A stretch of DNA of 64,000 nt from Methylibium sp035762065 (GCF_035762065.1 NZ_DASTPW010000048.1:135545-199544); one strand, 5' to 3'. Shown: positions 38,706-47,624, counted from the first letter of the stretch. Numbers and translations are program-made. The notes: generated by a model not told the origin, from the sequence alone.

Positions 38706-38805
38706 GAGAGACGACGGTTCAGCAAGAGGCGAAAGCGTAGCAGCCCGTCCGCGACGCGGGCCGTGCGCCGCGCGATCCGCCGGAGCGCTGAGCAACAATC
38801 GGCCG

Positions 38806-39573
38806 ATGAACCGCCCCGAGCTTCCGGCCACCGCGATCCAGGTGCTGCAGCGGATGATGTCGCTGCTCGACGTGCTGGCTTCGAGCCCGGATCCGGTGTC
38901 GTTGAAGAAGCTCAGCGAACAGACCGGGCTGCACCCGTCGACGGCGCACCGCATCCTCAACGACCTTGCGCTCGGGCGCTATGTCGATCGCCCCGAGACC
39001 GGCAGCTACCGGCTCGGCATGCGGCTGCTGGAGCTGGGCAACTTGGTGAAGGCCCGGCTCGACGTGCGCGAGGCGGCGCTCGGGCCAATGCGCGAGCTTC
39101 ATCAGCTGACGCATCAGCCGGTGAATCTTTCGATGCGTCAGGGCGACGAGATCGTCTACATCGAGCGCAGCTACAGCGAGCGCTCGGGCATGCAGGTGGT
39201 GCGCGCGGTCGGCGGTCATGCGCCGCTGCACCTGACCTCGGTCGGCAAGCTCTTCCTCGCGCAAGACGATCCGCAACGGGTACGCGCCTACGCCGAGCGC
39301 ACCGGGCTCGCGGGCCACACCCGCAACAGCATCACCGAGCTGGGTGCCTTGGAGCAGGAGCTCGAGCGCGTGCGCCAGGACGGCCACTCGCGCGACGACG
39401 AGGAACTCGAGCCCGGCGTGCGCTGCATCGCCGCGGGCATTTATGACGATCAGCCGAAGCTGGTCGCGGGGCTGTCGATCTCGGCGCCGGCCGATCGGCT
39501 GGAAGCCGGCTGGATGACGCCGCTGATCGAGACCGCGCGGCAGATCTCCGCATCACTCGGCTACCGCGGCTGA
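38806..39573 (+). CDS. IclR-family transcriptional regulator
   Basis: The 255-residue protein has an N-terminal winged helix-turn-helix (residues ~12-70, with LKKLSEQTGLHPSTAHRIL) and an IclR effector-binding domain (~90-250, with RQGDEIVYIERSYSER and GGHAPLHLTSVGKLFLA, and the late GVRCIAAGIYD). IclR members regulate carbon catabolism, often next to their target. Here the only divergent neighbour is the prolyl hydroxylase gene. It converges on pbpG. Confidence 0.93.
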   Translation: MNRPELPATAIQVLQRMMSLLDVLASSPDPVSLKKLSEQTGLHPSTAHRILNDLALGRYVDRPETGSYRLGMRLLELGNLVKARLDVREAALGPMRELHQLTHQPVNLSMRQGDEIVYIERSYSERSGMQVVRAVGGHAPLHLTSVGKLFLAQDDPQRVRAYAERTGLAGHTRNSITELGALEQELERVRQDGHSRDDEELEPGVRCIAAGIYDDQPKLVAGLSISAPADRLEAGWMTPLIETARQISASLGYRG

Positions 39574-39586
39574 GCGCCGCGGCGAT

Positions 39587-40651
39587 TCAGGACAGCGGCC
39601 GCGCGAGTGCCTGCGGCGGCGCGGCAATCGGCAGCACGCTCGGCGTACCACGTGCGGGTGCCGGCGCGGCCTCGATCCAATCGCGCACCCGGCGCGCGTC
39701 GCCGATGCGCGAGTACTTCCCCGCCGAATCGAGGAACACCATGATCAGCTTGCGGCCCGCCAGTTGCGCCTGCATCAGCAGGCAGCGGCCGGCCTCGGCG
39801 ATGTAGCCGGTCTTCTGCAGCCCGATCGACCAGTCCGGGTTGCCGACCAGCCCGTTGGTGTTGCGGAAGTGAACGGTTCGATGCCGCACCTCGACCTCGT
39901 GCTCGGTCGAGGTGGAAAGCTCACGGATCAGCGGCTGCTCGTAGGCGGCGGCCGTCAGCGTGACCAGGTCCTTTGCGGTCGAACGGTTTCGGTTCGACAG
40001 ACCCGTCGGCTCGACAAAGCGCGTGCGGTCCATGCCGAGCAGCGCGGCGCGCGCGTTCATCGCCCGCACGAAGGCCTCGAGGCCGCCTGGATAGTGACGG
40101 CCGAGCGCATGCGCGGCGCGGTTTTCCGAGGACATCAAGGCCAGGTGCAGCAATTCGCCGCGGGTCAGCTGCGTGCCGACCGCCAGGCGCGAGCGGCTGC
40201 CCTTCTCGGTGTCGACGTCGTCCTGCGAGATCGTCAGCACTTCGTCGAGCGGCTGGGTCGCCTCGACGACGACCAGCGAGGTCATCAGCTTGGTCAACGA
40301 GGCGATCGGCAGCACGACCTCGGCGTTCTTCTCGAGCAGCACCTCGTTCGTGTCCTGATCGACGACGAGAGCGACGCTGGAGCGCAGATCAAGCGGATCG
40401 TCGGTCGCCCGCAGACCCTGGATCTCGCCGAACGAGGGCTGCACGATCACGACCCGACGCTTGCCCGCGCTGCGCCGTGGCTTCGCGCGCGCCTTCGCCT
40501 TGGTCGCGCCGGCCGATTCGAGCTTGGCGGCACGGCGCGGCTCGTTCTTGCCTTGCGATGCGGCCCGGGCTTCGGACACCGAGAAGGTCACGGCCAGCAG
40601 CGCGATCGCCAGGCCCCACACCCAAGCTTGAACCCCTTGAACCTGCGCCAT
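39587..40651 (-). CDS. pbpG: D-alanyl-D-alanine endopeptidase PbpG (PBP7 type)
   Basis: This is a periplasmic serine peptidase that cuts peptidoglycan cross-links. The three penicillin-binding motifs are present: SLTK (Ser118 to Lys121), SEN (175-177) and KTG (280-282). The N terminus has a signal peptide (GLAIALLAVTFSVSEARA), then a basic linker (KAKARAKPRRSAGKRR). At 354 residues it is normal for PbpG. The ATG at 40651 is chosen; a GTG four codons earlier is the only alternative. A promoter candidate lies at 40681-40709. Confidence 0.92.
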   Translation of the reverse strand: MAQVQGVQAWVWGLAIALLAVTFSVSEARAASQGKNEPRRAAKLESAGATKAKARAKPRRSAGKRRVVIVQPSFGEIQGLRATDDPLDLRSSVALVVDQDTNEVLLEKNAEVVLPIASLTKLMTSLVVVEATQPLDEVLTISQDDVDTEKGSRSRLAVGTQLTRGELLHLALMSSENRAAHALGRHYPGGLEAFVRAMNARAALLGMDRTRFVEPTGLSNRNRSTAKDLVTLTAAAYEQPLIRELSTSTEHEVEVRHRTVHFRNTNGLVGNPDWSIGLQKTGYIAEAGRCLLMQAQLAGRKLIMVFLDSAGKYSRIGDARRVRDWIEAAPAPARGTPSVLPIAAPPQALARPLS

Positions 40652-40680
40652 GTCGGACCCCACATCACTGAACCGGCGGA

Positions 40681-40709
40681 AGTCTAGGGCAAAGGAAAAA
40701 GAGGCTCAA
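40681..40709 (-). promoter_or_regulatory. Candidate sigma-70 promoter of pbpG
   Basis: On the minus strand TTGAGC (40704-40709) and TAGACT (40681-40686) are separated by exactly 17 bases, each matching four of six consensus positions, in an unusually AT-rich stretch. Transcription would start near 40674, about 20 bases before the pbpG ATG. Confidence 0.5.
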
Positions 40710-40778
40710 GATCAAAAACTTAGGTGAAATTCCTCCAACTTACATGAGCGTTACAGCGAGCCGTGAAGCCGTTCTCGA

Positions 40779-42320
40779 TCAGCCCTGCGCCGCGACTCGT
40801 TCGGTCTTGCTGTGCAGCTTGTTGAGCGCCGACAGGTAGGCCTTGGCGGAGGCGACGACGATGTCCGGGTCGGCACCTACGCCGTTGACCACCCGGCCTC
40901 CGTGCTGCAGCCGCACCGTGACCTCGCCCTGCGATTCGGTGCTTCCGGAAGTGATCGCGTTGACCGAATACAGCAGCATCTCGGCGCCGCTTGCGAGCTT
41001 GGACTCGATCGCCTTCAGGCTCGCATCGACCGGGCCGTTGCCGTCGCTCTGCGCGTGGTGCTCGACATCGCCGACCGCGAACGCGACCTTCGCATGCGGG
41101 CGCTCACCGGTGCCTGACTGCTGCTCGAGCGACAGCAGACGGTAGGTCTCCTGCTCGTGCGTGACGCTCTCGTCGCCGACGAGGGCGATGATGTCCTCGT
41201 CGAAGATGTCTGCCTTGCGATCGGCCAGATCCTTGAAGCGCGCGAAGGCGGCATTGACGTCCGCCTCGCTCTCGAGCTCGATGCCGAGTTCGCTCAGGCG
41301 CTGCTTGAAGGCGTTGCGGCCCGACAGCTTGCCCAGCACGATCTTGTTCGCGGCCCAGCCCACGTCCTCGGCGCGCATGATCTCGTAGGTGTCACGCGCC
41401 TTGAGCACGCCGTCCTGGTGGATGCCGGAGGCGTGCGCGAAGGCGTTGGCGCCGACGACCGCCTTGTTCGGCTGCACGATGAATCCGGTGGTCTGCGAAA
41501 CGAGTCGCGAGGCCGGCACGATCTGCGTGGTGTCGATTCCGACCTCGAGCCCGAAGTGGTCGCGCCGCGTGCGCACCGCCATCACGACCTCTTCGAGCGA
41601 GCAGTTGCCCGCGCGCTCGCCCAGGCCGTTGATCGTGCACTCGACCTGGCGCGCGCCGCCGATCTTCACGCCGGCCAGCGAGTTGGCGACCGCCATGCCC
41701 AGGTCGTTGTGGCAGTGCACCGACCACACCGCCTTGTCCGCGTTCGGCACGCGCTCGCGCAGGTGGCGCAGGAAGTGGCCGTAGAGCTCGGGAATCGCGT
41801 AGCCGACAGTGTCCGGGATGTTGATCGTCGTCGCGCCTTCGTCGATCACCGCTTCGAGCACACGGCAGAGGAAGTCCGGGTCGGAGCGGTAGCCGTCCTC
41901 CGGCGAGAACTCGATGTCGTCGCGCAGGTTGCGCGCGAAACGGATCGCGAGCCGCGCCTGCTCGAGCACCTGCTCGCGCGTCATGCGCAGCTTCTTCTCC
42001 ATGTGCAGCTCGCTGGTCGCGATGAAGGTGTGGATGCGCGCACGTGCCGCGCCCTTCAAGGCCTCGGCGGCGCGCCCGATGTCGCGATCGTTGGCGCGCG
42101 CCAACGAGCAGACGGTGGATTCCTTGATCACGTCGGCGATCGCCTTGACCGCCTCGAAATCCCCCGTGCTCGACGCCGCGAAGCCCGCCTCGATGACGTC
42201 GACCCGCAGCCGCTCGAGCTGCCGCGCGATGCGCAGCTTTTCGTCCTTGGTCATCGAAGCGCCGGGCGATTGCTCGCCGTCGCGCAAGGTGGTGTCGAAG
42301 ATGATCAGCTTGTCGGACAT
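40779..42320 (-). CDS. leuA: 2-isopropylmalate synthase
   Basis: LeuA joins 2-oxoisovalerate and acetyl-CoA, the first committed step of leucine synthesis. The 513 residues show the catalytic TIM-barrel (opening FDTTLRDGEQSPGASM, metal ligands in HCHNDLGMAVAN and GERAGNCSLEEV) and the C-terminal regulatory domain for leucine feedback (residues ~385-500, with GGRVVNGVGADPDIVVAS). The ATG at 42320 has GGAGAG upstream. A leader peptide and attenuator precede it, so expression is probably leucine-controlled in addition to enzyme feedback. Confidence 0.97.
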   Translation of the reverse strand: MSDKLIIFDTTLRDGEQSPGASMTKDEKLRIARQLERLRVDVIEAGFAASSTGDFEAVKAIADVIKESTVCSLARANDRDIGRAAEALKGAARARIHTFIATSELHMEKKLRMTREQVLEQARLAIRFARNLRDDIEFSPEDGYRSDPDFLCRVLEAVIDEGATTINIPDTVGYAIPELYGHFLRHLRERVPNADKAVWSVHCHNDLGMAVANSLAGVKIGGARQVECTINGLGERAGNCSLEEVVMAVRTRRDHFGLEVGIDTTQIVPASRLVSQTTGFIVQPNKAVVGANAFAHASGIHQDGVLKARDTYEIMRAEDVGWAANKIVLGKLSGRNAFKQRLSELGIELESEADVNAAFARFKDLADRKADIFDEDIIALVGDESVTHEQETYRLLSLEQQSGTGERPHAKVAFAVGDVEHHAQSDGNGPVDASLKAIESKLASGAEMLLYSVNAITSGSTESQGEVTVRLQHGGRVVNGVGADPDIVVASAKAYLSALNKLHSKTERVAAQG

Positions 42321-42344
42321 GGGACTCTCCGAAGTTGGGAGGCG

Positions 42345-42384
42345 GAAAACGAAACGGCCCGCGGGCGGGATGCGCGCGGGCCGT
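42345..42384 (-). terminator. leuA attenuator terminator
   Basis: A perfect ten-base-pair stem (42375-42384 with 42354-42363) with an 11-base loop is followed on the minus strand by TTTCGTTTT (42345-42353). It stands 31 bases after the leader-peptide stop and 25 bases before the leuA ATG. This is the arrangement of a ribosome-mediated transcription attenuator. Confidence 0.85.
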
Positions 42385-42414
42385 GGGCAGGACGAGAACT
42401 CGAACGTGCAGGGC

Positions 42415-42471
42415 TCAACGCGCGCAGAGCACTCCTAGAAGTCGCAGCAGTTCGAGCCGGAAGTTCTTCAT
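42415..42471 (-). CDS. leuL: leuA leader peptide
   Basis: The 18-residue reading frame gives MKNFRLELLRLLGVLCAR. Six of 18 residues are leucine, and all six fall between residues 6 and 15. Codons used are CTC, CTG, CTG, CTT, CTA and CTC; CTA and CTT should be rare in this GC-rich genome. A terminator hairpin begins 31 bases after the stop and leuA follows. By analogy with the enterobacterial leuL, stalling at leucine codons would prevent the terminator forming. No strong ribosome binding site is visible before the ATG. Confidence 0.82.
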   Translation of the reverse strand: MKNFRLELLRLLGVLCAR

Positions 42472-42523
42472 CGAGCGACCAATGTAGCACCGAGGCATGC
42501 CGAGCAAGCCTCGGTTTTCTCTA

Positions 42524-43393
42524 TCAGCGGTGCAAACCTTCTTCGTCCGGCTCGTCGGTCGAGGTCGCGATCACACTCACCGGCTTGCCCTTGGTCTTCT
42601 TCCATGCATAGACCGCGTAGCCCGAAAAGCCGTAGCAGACAAACAAGCTGAACAGCACCAGCGGCGGGTGCAGGTTGATCACCGCGATGGAAAGCGCGAT
42701 CGCGACGATCACGATGAAGGGCACCGTGCGCTTGAAACTCACGTCCTTGAAGCTGTAGAACGGCACGTTGGTGACCATCGTCAGTCCCGCGTAGAGCGTG
42801 AAAGCGAAGGCGACCCACGACAGCCAGACGATGCTGTTCGCGCCGCGGTAGCCGGCATCGTCCATCAGCCAGATGAACCCGACCACCAGCGCGGCCGCGG
42901 CGGGGCTCGGCAAGCCCTGAAAAAAGCGCTTGTCGACCACCGCCGTGTTGACGTTGAACCGCGCGAGCCGCAGGGCCGCCCCCGCGCAGTACACGAACGC
43001 CGCGACCCAACCGATCTTGCCCAAGCCGCGCAACGCCCATTCGTAAACGATCAGCGCCGGCGCCGCGCCGAAGCTCACCATGTCCGACAGGCTGTCCATC
43101 TGCTCGCCGAACGCGCTTTGCGTGTTGGTCATGCGAGCGACGCGGCCGTCGAGGCTGTCGAGCACCATCGCGCAGAAGACGCCGATCGCGGCCTGCTCGA
43201 AGCGATCGTTCATCGCCATCACGATCGCGTAGAAGCCGCCGAACAGCGCCGCAAGCGTGAACAGGTTGGGCAGGATGTAGATGCCCTTGCGGCGCGGGCG
43301 GCGCGGCGCGTCGTCGAGATCGTCCGGCGGCTCCGGCCGCTCGGCGCTGCTGCCGTCGTGCATCGCTGCGGGCGAAGGTTCCGCGGCGTTCAC
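42524..43393 (-). CDS. pssA: CDP-diacylglycerol-serine O-phosphatidyltransferase
   Basis: PssA makes phosphatidylserine from CDP-diacylglycerol and serine at the inner membrane. It is the membrane-embedded CDP-alcohol phosphatidyltransferase type, with the signature DG-x2-AR-x8-G-x3-D-x3-D from LDGRVARM to QMDSLSD near residues 80-105. About seven hydrophobic segments follow. The first 35 residues are charged and Pro-rich, as in other Burkholderiales. The start overlaps the stop of psd by four bases. Psd then decarboxylates its product. Confidence 0.95.
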   Translation of the reverse strand: MNAAEPSPAAMHDGSSAERPEPPDDLDDAPRRPRRKGIYILPNLFTLAALFGGFYAIVMAMNDRFEQAAIGVFCAMVLDSLDGRVARMTNTQSAFGEQMDSLSDMVSFGAAPALIVYEWALRGLGKIGWVAAFVYCAGAALRLARFNVNTAVVDKRFFQGLPSPAAAALVVGFIWLMDDAGYRGANSIVWLSWVAFAFTLYAGLTMVTNVPFYSFKDVSFKRTVPFIVIVAIALSIAVINLHPPLVLFSLFVCYGFSGYAVYAWKKTKGKPVSVIATSTDEPDEEGLHR

Positions 43394-44028
43394 GGCAGCG
43401 TGGCGAGGATCGTGGATGTCGCGGCCACGGTGTCGCCAGGCGCGACGCGCGCCACCGCATCGGTCGGCAGATAGACATCAACGCGCGAGCCGAAGCGGAT
43501 GAAGCCGTAGCGGTCGCCGCGGGTCAGCACATCGCCGGGCTTCGTGTAGCAGAGGATGCGTCGCGCGATCAGCCCGGCCACCTGCACGAGCGTCACCGTC
43601 TTGCCGTGTGCATCGATCACGACGGCATTGCGCTCGTTCGAGGTCGAGGCCTTGTCGAGATCGGCGTTGACGAAGGCACCGGGAAAGTACTGCACGCTCT
43701 TGACCGTGCCGTCGACGCTGGCGCGATTGCTGTGCACGTTGAAGACGTTCATGAACACGCTGATCAGGAGCGCGTCGCGCTCGGCATACGGATCACGCAC
43801 CTTCTCGATCTTCACGATGCGGCCGTCGGCGGGCGACAGCACGGCGTTCGCCTCGCTCGGCACGGAACGCGGCGGATCGCGGAAGAACTGCACCACGAAA
43901 GCCAGCAGGAGCCAGCAGACGAACGCGATCACCGGCCCGAGAAAGAACGACGCGAACACCGCGACGAAGAACGCGACGGCGATGAAGGGCCAGCCTTCTT
44001 TCGCGAGGATCGGATGCGGGTAATTCAT
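43390..44028 (-). CDS. psd: Phosphatidylserine decarboxylase, archaeal/short type
   Basis: Psd converts phosphatidylserine to phosphatidylethanolamine. It is a pyruvoyl enzyme that cuts itself at a Gly-Ser; here the motif is IRFGSRVDV, in place of LGST of the long form. Two close hydrophobic segments near the N terminus anchor it to the membrane. SPADGRIVKI and FMNVFNVHSNRA are conserved. The length of 212 residues fits the short family. ATG 44028 (MNYPHPILAKEGW) is preferred over the upstream 44076. It precedes and overlaps pssA. Confidence 0.94.
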   Translation of the reverse strand: MNYPHPILAKEGWPFIAVAFFVAVFASFFLGPVIAFVCWLLLAFVVQFFRDPPRSVPSEANAVLSPADGRIVKIEKVRDPYAERDALLISVFMNVFNVHSNRASVDGTVKSVQYFPGAFVNADLDKASTSNERNAVVIDAHGKTVTLVQVAGLIARRILCYTKPGDVLTRGDRYGFIRFGSRVDVYLPTDAVARVAPGDTVAATSTILATLP

Positions 44029-44083
44029 GCAATCGAGGATAACGCAGCGGCTTCGGCAAACTGTATGCCGCAGCAATGCAGAA

Positions 44084-44114
44084 AGGGCCGCGCGCCTCGC
44101 GGCTACGCGGCCCT
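44084..44114 (-). terminator. Hairpin terminator after ilvC
   Basis: A nine-base-pair stem (44106-44114 with 44084-44092) lies 18 bases after the ilvC stop. On the minus strand the stem ends in TTTCTGC, a weak T tract. It would separate ilvBHC from psd-pssA, fully or partly. Confidence 0.65.
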
Positions 44115-44131
44115 CGCCTGTGCAATCGAGT

Positions 44132-45148
44132 TCAGTTGCGCGAGCGGTCCACCAGCTTGTTCGCCTTGATCCAAGGCATCATCGCGCGCAGCTTCTCGCC
44201 GACGACTTCGATGTCGTGCTCGGCGGTCAGTCGGCGGCGCGATTGCAGCGTGGGCGCGCCAGCGCGGTTCTCGACGATGAAGCTCTTCGCGTACTCGCCA
44301 GTCTGAATGTCGCGCAGTGCCTGCTTCATCGCGCGCTTGGTGTCGTCAGTGACGATCTTCGGCCCGGTCACGTACTCGCCGTACTCGGCGTTGTTGGAGA
44401 TCGAGTAGTTCATGTTCGCGATGCCGCCCTCATAGATCAGGTCGACGATCAGCTTGAGCTCGTGCAGGCACTCGAAGTAGGCCATCTCGGGCGCGTAGCC
44501 GGCCTCGACCAGCGTCTCGAAGCCGGCCTTGATCAGCTCGACCGTGCCGCCGCACAACACCGCCTGCTCGCCGAACAGATCGGTCTCCGTCTCTTCGCGG
44601 AAGTTGGTCTCGATGATGCCGGCCTTGCCCCCGCCGTTGGCCGCGGCGTAGCTGAGCGCAAGGTCGCGAGCCTTGCCGGTCTTGTCGGCATGCACGGCAA
44701 TCAAGTGCGGCACGCCGCCGCCTTGCGTGTAGGTGCTGCGCACCGTATGACCCGGGGCCTTCGGCGCAACCATCCACACGTCGAGATCGTCACGCGGCAC
44801 GACCTGGCCGTAATGAACATTGAAGCCGTGGGCGAAGGCGAGCGAGGCGCCCTGCTTGATGTGCGGCTCGACGTCGTTCTTGTAGACGGCGGCGATCTGC
44901 TCGTCGGGCAACAGGATCATCACGACGTCGGCGCTCTTCACCGCCTCGGCGACTTCGGCGACCTTCAAGCCCGCCTTCTCGACCTTGCCCCAGCTCGCGC
45001 CGCCGCGGCGCAGGCCGACGGTGACCTTCACCCCGCTCTCGTTCAGGTTCTGCGCGTGCGCATGGCCCTGCGAGCCGTAGCCGATGATCGCGACGCTCTT
45101 GCCCTTGATGAGGCTCAGATCGGCGTCCTTGTCGTAGTAGACCTTCAT
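44132..45148 (-). CDS. ilvC: Ketol-acid reductoisomerase, class I
   Basis: IlvC isomerises and reduces acetolactate (or acetohydroxybutyrate) with NADPH in valine and isoleucine synthesis. The 338 residues define the short class I. The NADPH motif GYGSQGHAHAQNL and LRRGGASW stand at the N terminus, and the magnesium residues fall in DLFGEQAVLCGG and ECLHELKLIVDL. The start at 45148 is preceded by an AGGAGAG-like site. It follows ilvH after 41 bases. Confidence 0.97.
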   Translation of the reverse strand: MKVYYDKDADLSLIKGKSVAIIGYGSQGHAHAQNLNESGVKVTVGLRRGGASWGKVEKAGLKVAEVAEAVKSADVVMILLPDEQIAAVYKNDVEPHIKQGASLAFAHGFNVHYGQVVPRDDLDVWMVAPKAPGHTVRSTYTQGGGVPHLIAVHADKTGKARDLALSYAAANGGGKAGIIETNFREETETDLFGEQAVLCGGTVELIKAGFETLVEAGYAPEMAYFECLHELKLIVDLIYEGGIANMNYSISNNAEYGEYVTGPKIVTDDTKRAMKQALRDIQTGEYAKSFIVENRAGAPTLQSRRRLTAEHDIEVVGEKLRAMMPWIKANKLVDRSRN

Positions 45149-45189
45149 GGTGCTCTCCTGTCGAAATTCGTTGGGTATTCAGACGCGCC

Positions 45190-45681
45190 TCAAACGCGCA
45201 ACACGCGCTCGCCGCGGCCGATGCCGCTGGTGCCGGTGCGCACCGTCTCGAGGATCGCGGTGCGGTCGACCGCGTCGATGAAGGCATCGAGCTTGCTCTG
45301 GTCGCCGGTGAGTTCGATCGTGTAGGTCTTCTCCGTCACGTCGATGATGCGGCCGCGGAAGATGTCGGCCATGCGCTTCATCTCGTCGCGTTCCTTGCCG
45401 ACGGCGCGCACCTTGATGAGCATCAGCTCGCGCTCGGTGTACTGCCCTTCGGTGAGATCGACGACCTTGACGACCTCGATCAGCCGGTTCAAGTGCTTGG
45501 TGATCTGCTCGATCACGTCGTCACTGCCGGTGGTCTTGATGGTCATGCGCGACAACGACGCGTCCTCGGTCGTCGCGACGGTCAAGCTCTCGATGTTGTA
45601 GCCGCGCGCCGAAAACAGCGCGACGACACGCGACAGTGCCCCCGGCTCGTTCTCGAGCAACAGCGCAATGATGTGCTTCAT
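45190..45681 (-). CDS. ilvH: Acetolactate synthase small subunit
   Basis: IlvH is the regulatory subunit of acetolactate synthase and mediates valine feedback. The 163 residues hold an N-terminal ACT domain (MKHIIALLLENEPGALSRV, then GYNIESLTVA) and a C-terminal ACT-like half with IVDVTEKTYTIELTG-type sequence. The ATG at 45681 starts at the conserved MKHIIALLLEN; the frame further upstream has no homology. ilvB is upstream after 167 bases, which contain a hairpin terminator. Confidence 0.96.
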   Translation of the reverse strand: MKHIIALLLENEPGALSRVVALFSARGYNIESLTVATTEDASLSRMTIKTTGSDDVIEQITKHLNRLIEVVKVVDLTEGQYTERELMLIKVRAVGKERDEMKRMADIFRGRIIDVTEKTYTIELTGDQSKLDAFIDAVDRTAILETVRTGTSGIGRGERVLRV

Positions 45682-45753
45682 GTGTGATCGTCCTTCGCGC
45701 TCTTCAGGCCGGCGGCGGTAACCGACGGCCCTTGGCCACGCGCTTCGATGTGG

Positions 45754-45793
45754 AAAAAACGCCCTTCGGACCTGCTCTTCACCGAAGACGGCG
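45754..45793 (-). terminator. Hairpin with T tract between ilvB and ilvH
   Basis: On the minus strand, a stem of CGCC-GT-CTTCGG pairs with CCGAAG-GGCG (arms 45782-45793 and 45760-45769, two-base bulge) and is directly followed by six T residues (45754-45759). It lies 55 bases after the ilvB stop and 72 before the ilvH start, inside the operon. It may stop part of the transcripts. Confidence 0.65.
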
Positions 45794-45848
45794 CTCCTGA
45801 CGAAAGGCCGGCAAGCCCTTCGCCCTCGCGCCGCCCCCGGCAAAAGGC

Positions 45849-47624
45849 TCAGAGGTCCTCGGAGCCCAGCAGCATCTCGGAGATGCCCTTCCCGGCCTGC
45901 ACCATCGGCCAGACGTTTTCCGTCGGGTCAGTGCGCACGTCGAGGAAGACGGTGCGGTCCTTGAGCCGGATCGCCTCCTTCAGGGCAGGCTCGACCTCGG
46001 ACGGCTTCTCGATCTTCAAGCCGACATGGCCGTAAGCCTCGGCCAGCTTGACGAAGTCGGGCAGCGCATCCATGTAGCTGTGCGAATAGCGGCCGCCGTA
46101 ATCGAGTTCCTGCCATTGCCGCACCATGCCGAGGTAGCGGTTGTTGAGCGAGATCACCTTCACCGGCGTCTTGTATTGCAGGCAGGTCGAGAGCTCCTGG
46201 ATGCACATCTGGATCGAACCCTCGCCGGTCACGCAGAACACGTCGGCGTCGGGCTTCGCGAGCTTGATGCCCATCGCGTACGGCAGGCCGACACCCATCG
46301 TGCCAAGACCGCCGGAATTGATCCAGCGCCGCGGCTCGTCGAAGCGGTAGTACTGGGCCGCCCACATCTGGTGCTGGCCGACGTCGGAGGTGATGTAGGC
46401 ATCGCGCTCGCGCGTCAGCTCCCACAGCTTCTCGACCACGTACTGCGGTTTGATCACCTCGGCCGAATTCTTGTACTTGAGGCACTCGCGGCCGCGCCAT
46501 TCGGCAATCTGTTTCCACCAGGCCGACAGCACTGCACCGTCCGGGCGTGCCTGCGCATCCTTGATCTGAGCGATCAGCTCCTGCAGCACGTCCTTCACGT
46601 CGCCGACGATCGGTATGTCAACCTTCACGCGCTTGGAGATGCTCGACGGGTCGATGTCGATGTGGACGATCTTGCGTTCGACGCTCGCGAAGTGCTTCGG
46701 ATTGCCGATCACGCGGTCGTCGAAGCGCGCGCCGACGGCCAGCAGCACGTCGCAGTGCTGCATGGTCATGTTCGCTTCGTAGGTGCCGTGCATGCCGAGC
46801 ATGCCGAGGAAGCGCGGGTCGGTCGCCGGGAAGGCGCCGAGGCCCATCAGCGTGTTGGTGCAGGGGTAGCCGAGCAGATCGACCAGTTGCCGGAGCTCGG
46901 CATGCGCCTCACCGAGGATCACGCCGCCGCCGGTGTAGATGTACGGGCGCTTCGCGGCCAGCAACAGCGAGACGGCCTTGCGGATCTGGCCGCTGTGGCC
47001 CTTCTTCGCGGGGTTGTACGAGCGCATTTCGACGTGCGCCGGGTAGTGGAAAGCCGCGGTCTTCAGCGACACGTCCTTCGGCACGTCGACCACCACCGGG
47101 CCGGGCCGGCCGGTGCGCGCGATGTGGAAGGCCTTCTTCATCGTCGTCGCGAGCTCGCGCACGTCCTTGACGAGGAAGTTGTGCTTGACGATCGGCCGGG
47201 TGATGCCGACGGTGTCGCATTCCTGGAAGGCGTCAAGGCCGATCGCCGGCGTCGGAACCTGTCCGGTGATGATCACCATCGGGATCGAGTCCATGTACGC
47301 GGTCGCGATGCCCGTCACCGCATTGGTCACGCCTGGTCCCGACGTGACCAGCGCGACGCCGACGTCGCCCGTGGCGCGCGCATAGCCGTCGGCGGCGTGG
47401 ATCGCGGCCTGCTCATGGCGCACCAGCACGTGCTCGATCGAGTCCTGCTTGTAGAGCGCGTCGTAGATGTAGAGCACCGCGCCGCCTGGGTAGCCCCAGA
47501 GGTACTTCACGCCCTCGGCCTGCAAGCAGCGCACGAGGATTTCGGAGCCGTTCGGCTCGGCGGTTGGGGAGAGATGCGGCTGGGCCGTGGCGGCCCGCTT
47601 GATGTCCGCGGCAGACATGTCCAT
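45849..47624 (-). CDS. ilvB: Acetolactate synthase large subunit
   Basis: This is the thiamine-diphosphate catalytic subunit that condenses pyruvate to acetolactate. The 591 residues have the three usual domains: N-terminal with the cofactor-activating Glu in RHEQAAIHAADGYAR, central FAD domain, and C-terminal diphosphate domain with VTGEGSIQMCIQELST. Here the magnesium motif reads GEGS where most enzymes have GDGS. The ATG at 47624 has AGAGG six bases before. The gene is sometimes called ilvI. A -10-like box lies ~145 bases upstream. Confidence 0.96.
   Translation of the reverse strand: MDMSAADIKRAATAQPHLSPTAEPNGSEILVRCLQAEGVKYLWGYPGGAVLYIYDALYKQDSIEHVLVRHEQAAIHAADGYARATGDVGVALVTSGPGVTNAVTGIATAYMDSIPMVIITGQVPTPAIGLDAFQECDTVGITRPIVKHNFLVKDVRELATTMKKAFHIARTGRPGPVVVDVPKDVSLKTAAFHYPAHVEMRSYNPAKKGHSGQIRKAVSLLLAAKRPYIYTGGGVILGEAHAELRQLVDLLGYPCTNTLMGLGAFPATDPRFLGMLGMHGTYEANMTMQHCDVLLAVGARFDDRVIGNPKHFASVERKIVHIDIDPSSISKRVKVDIPIVGDVKDVLQELIAQIKDAQARPDGAVLSAWWKQIAEWRGRECLKYKNSAEVIKPQYVVEKLWELTRERDAYITSDVGQHQMWAAQYYRFDEPRRWINSGGLGTMGVGLPYAMGIKLAKPDADVFCVTGEGSIQMCIQELSTCLQYKTPVKVISLNNRYLGMVRQWQELDYGGRYSHSYMDALPDFVKLAEAYGHVGLKIEKPSEVEPALKEAIRLKDRTVFLDVRTDPTENVWPMVQAGKGISEMLLGSEDL

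Noticed and set aside
42481..42515. Possible promoter (TTGCTC/TACATT) and hairpin just before the leuA leader
   Set aside because: The spacer is only 15 bases and both boxes are weak. The hairpin's T run points the other way, so I did not list either as a feature.
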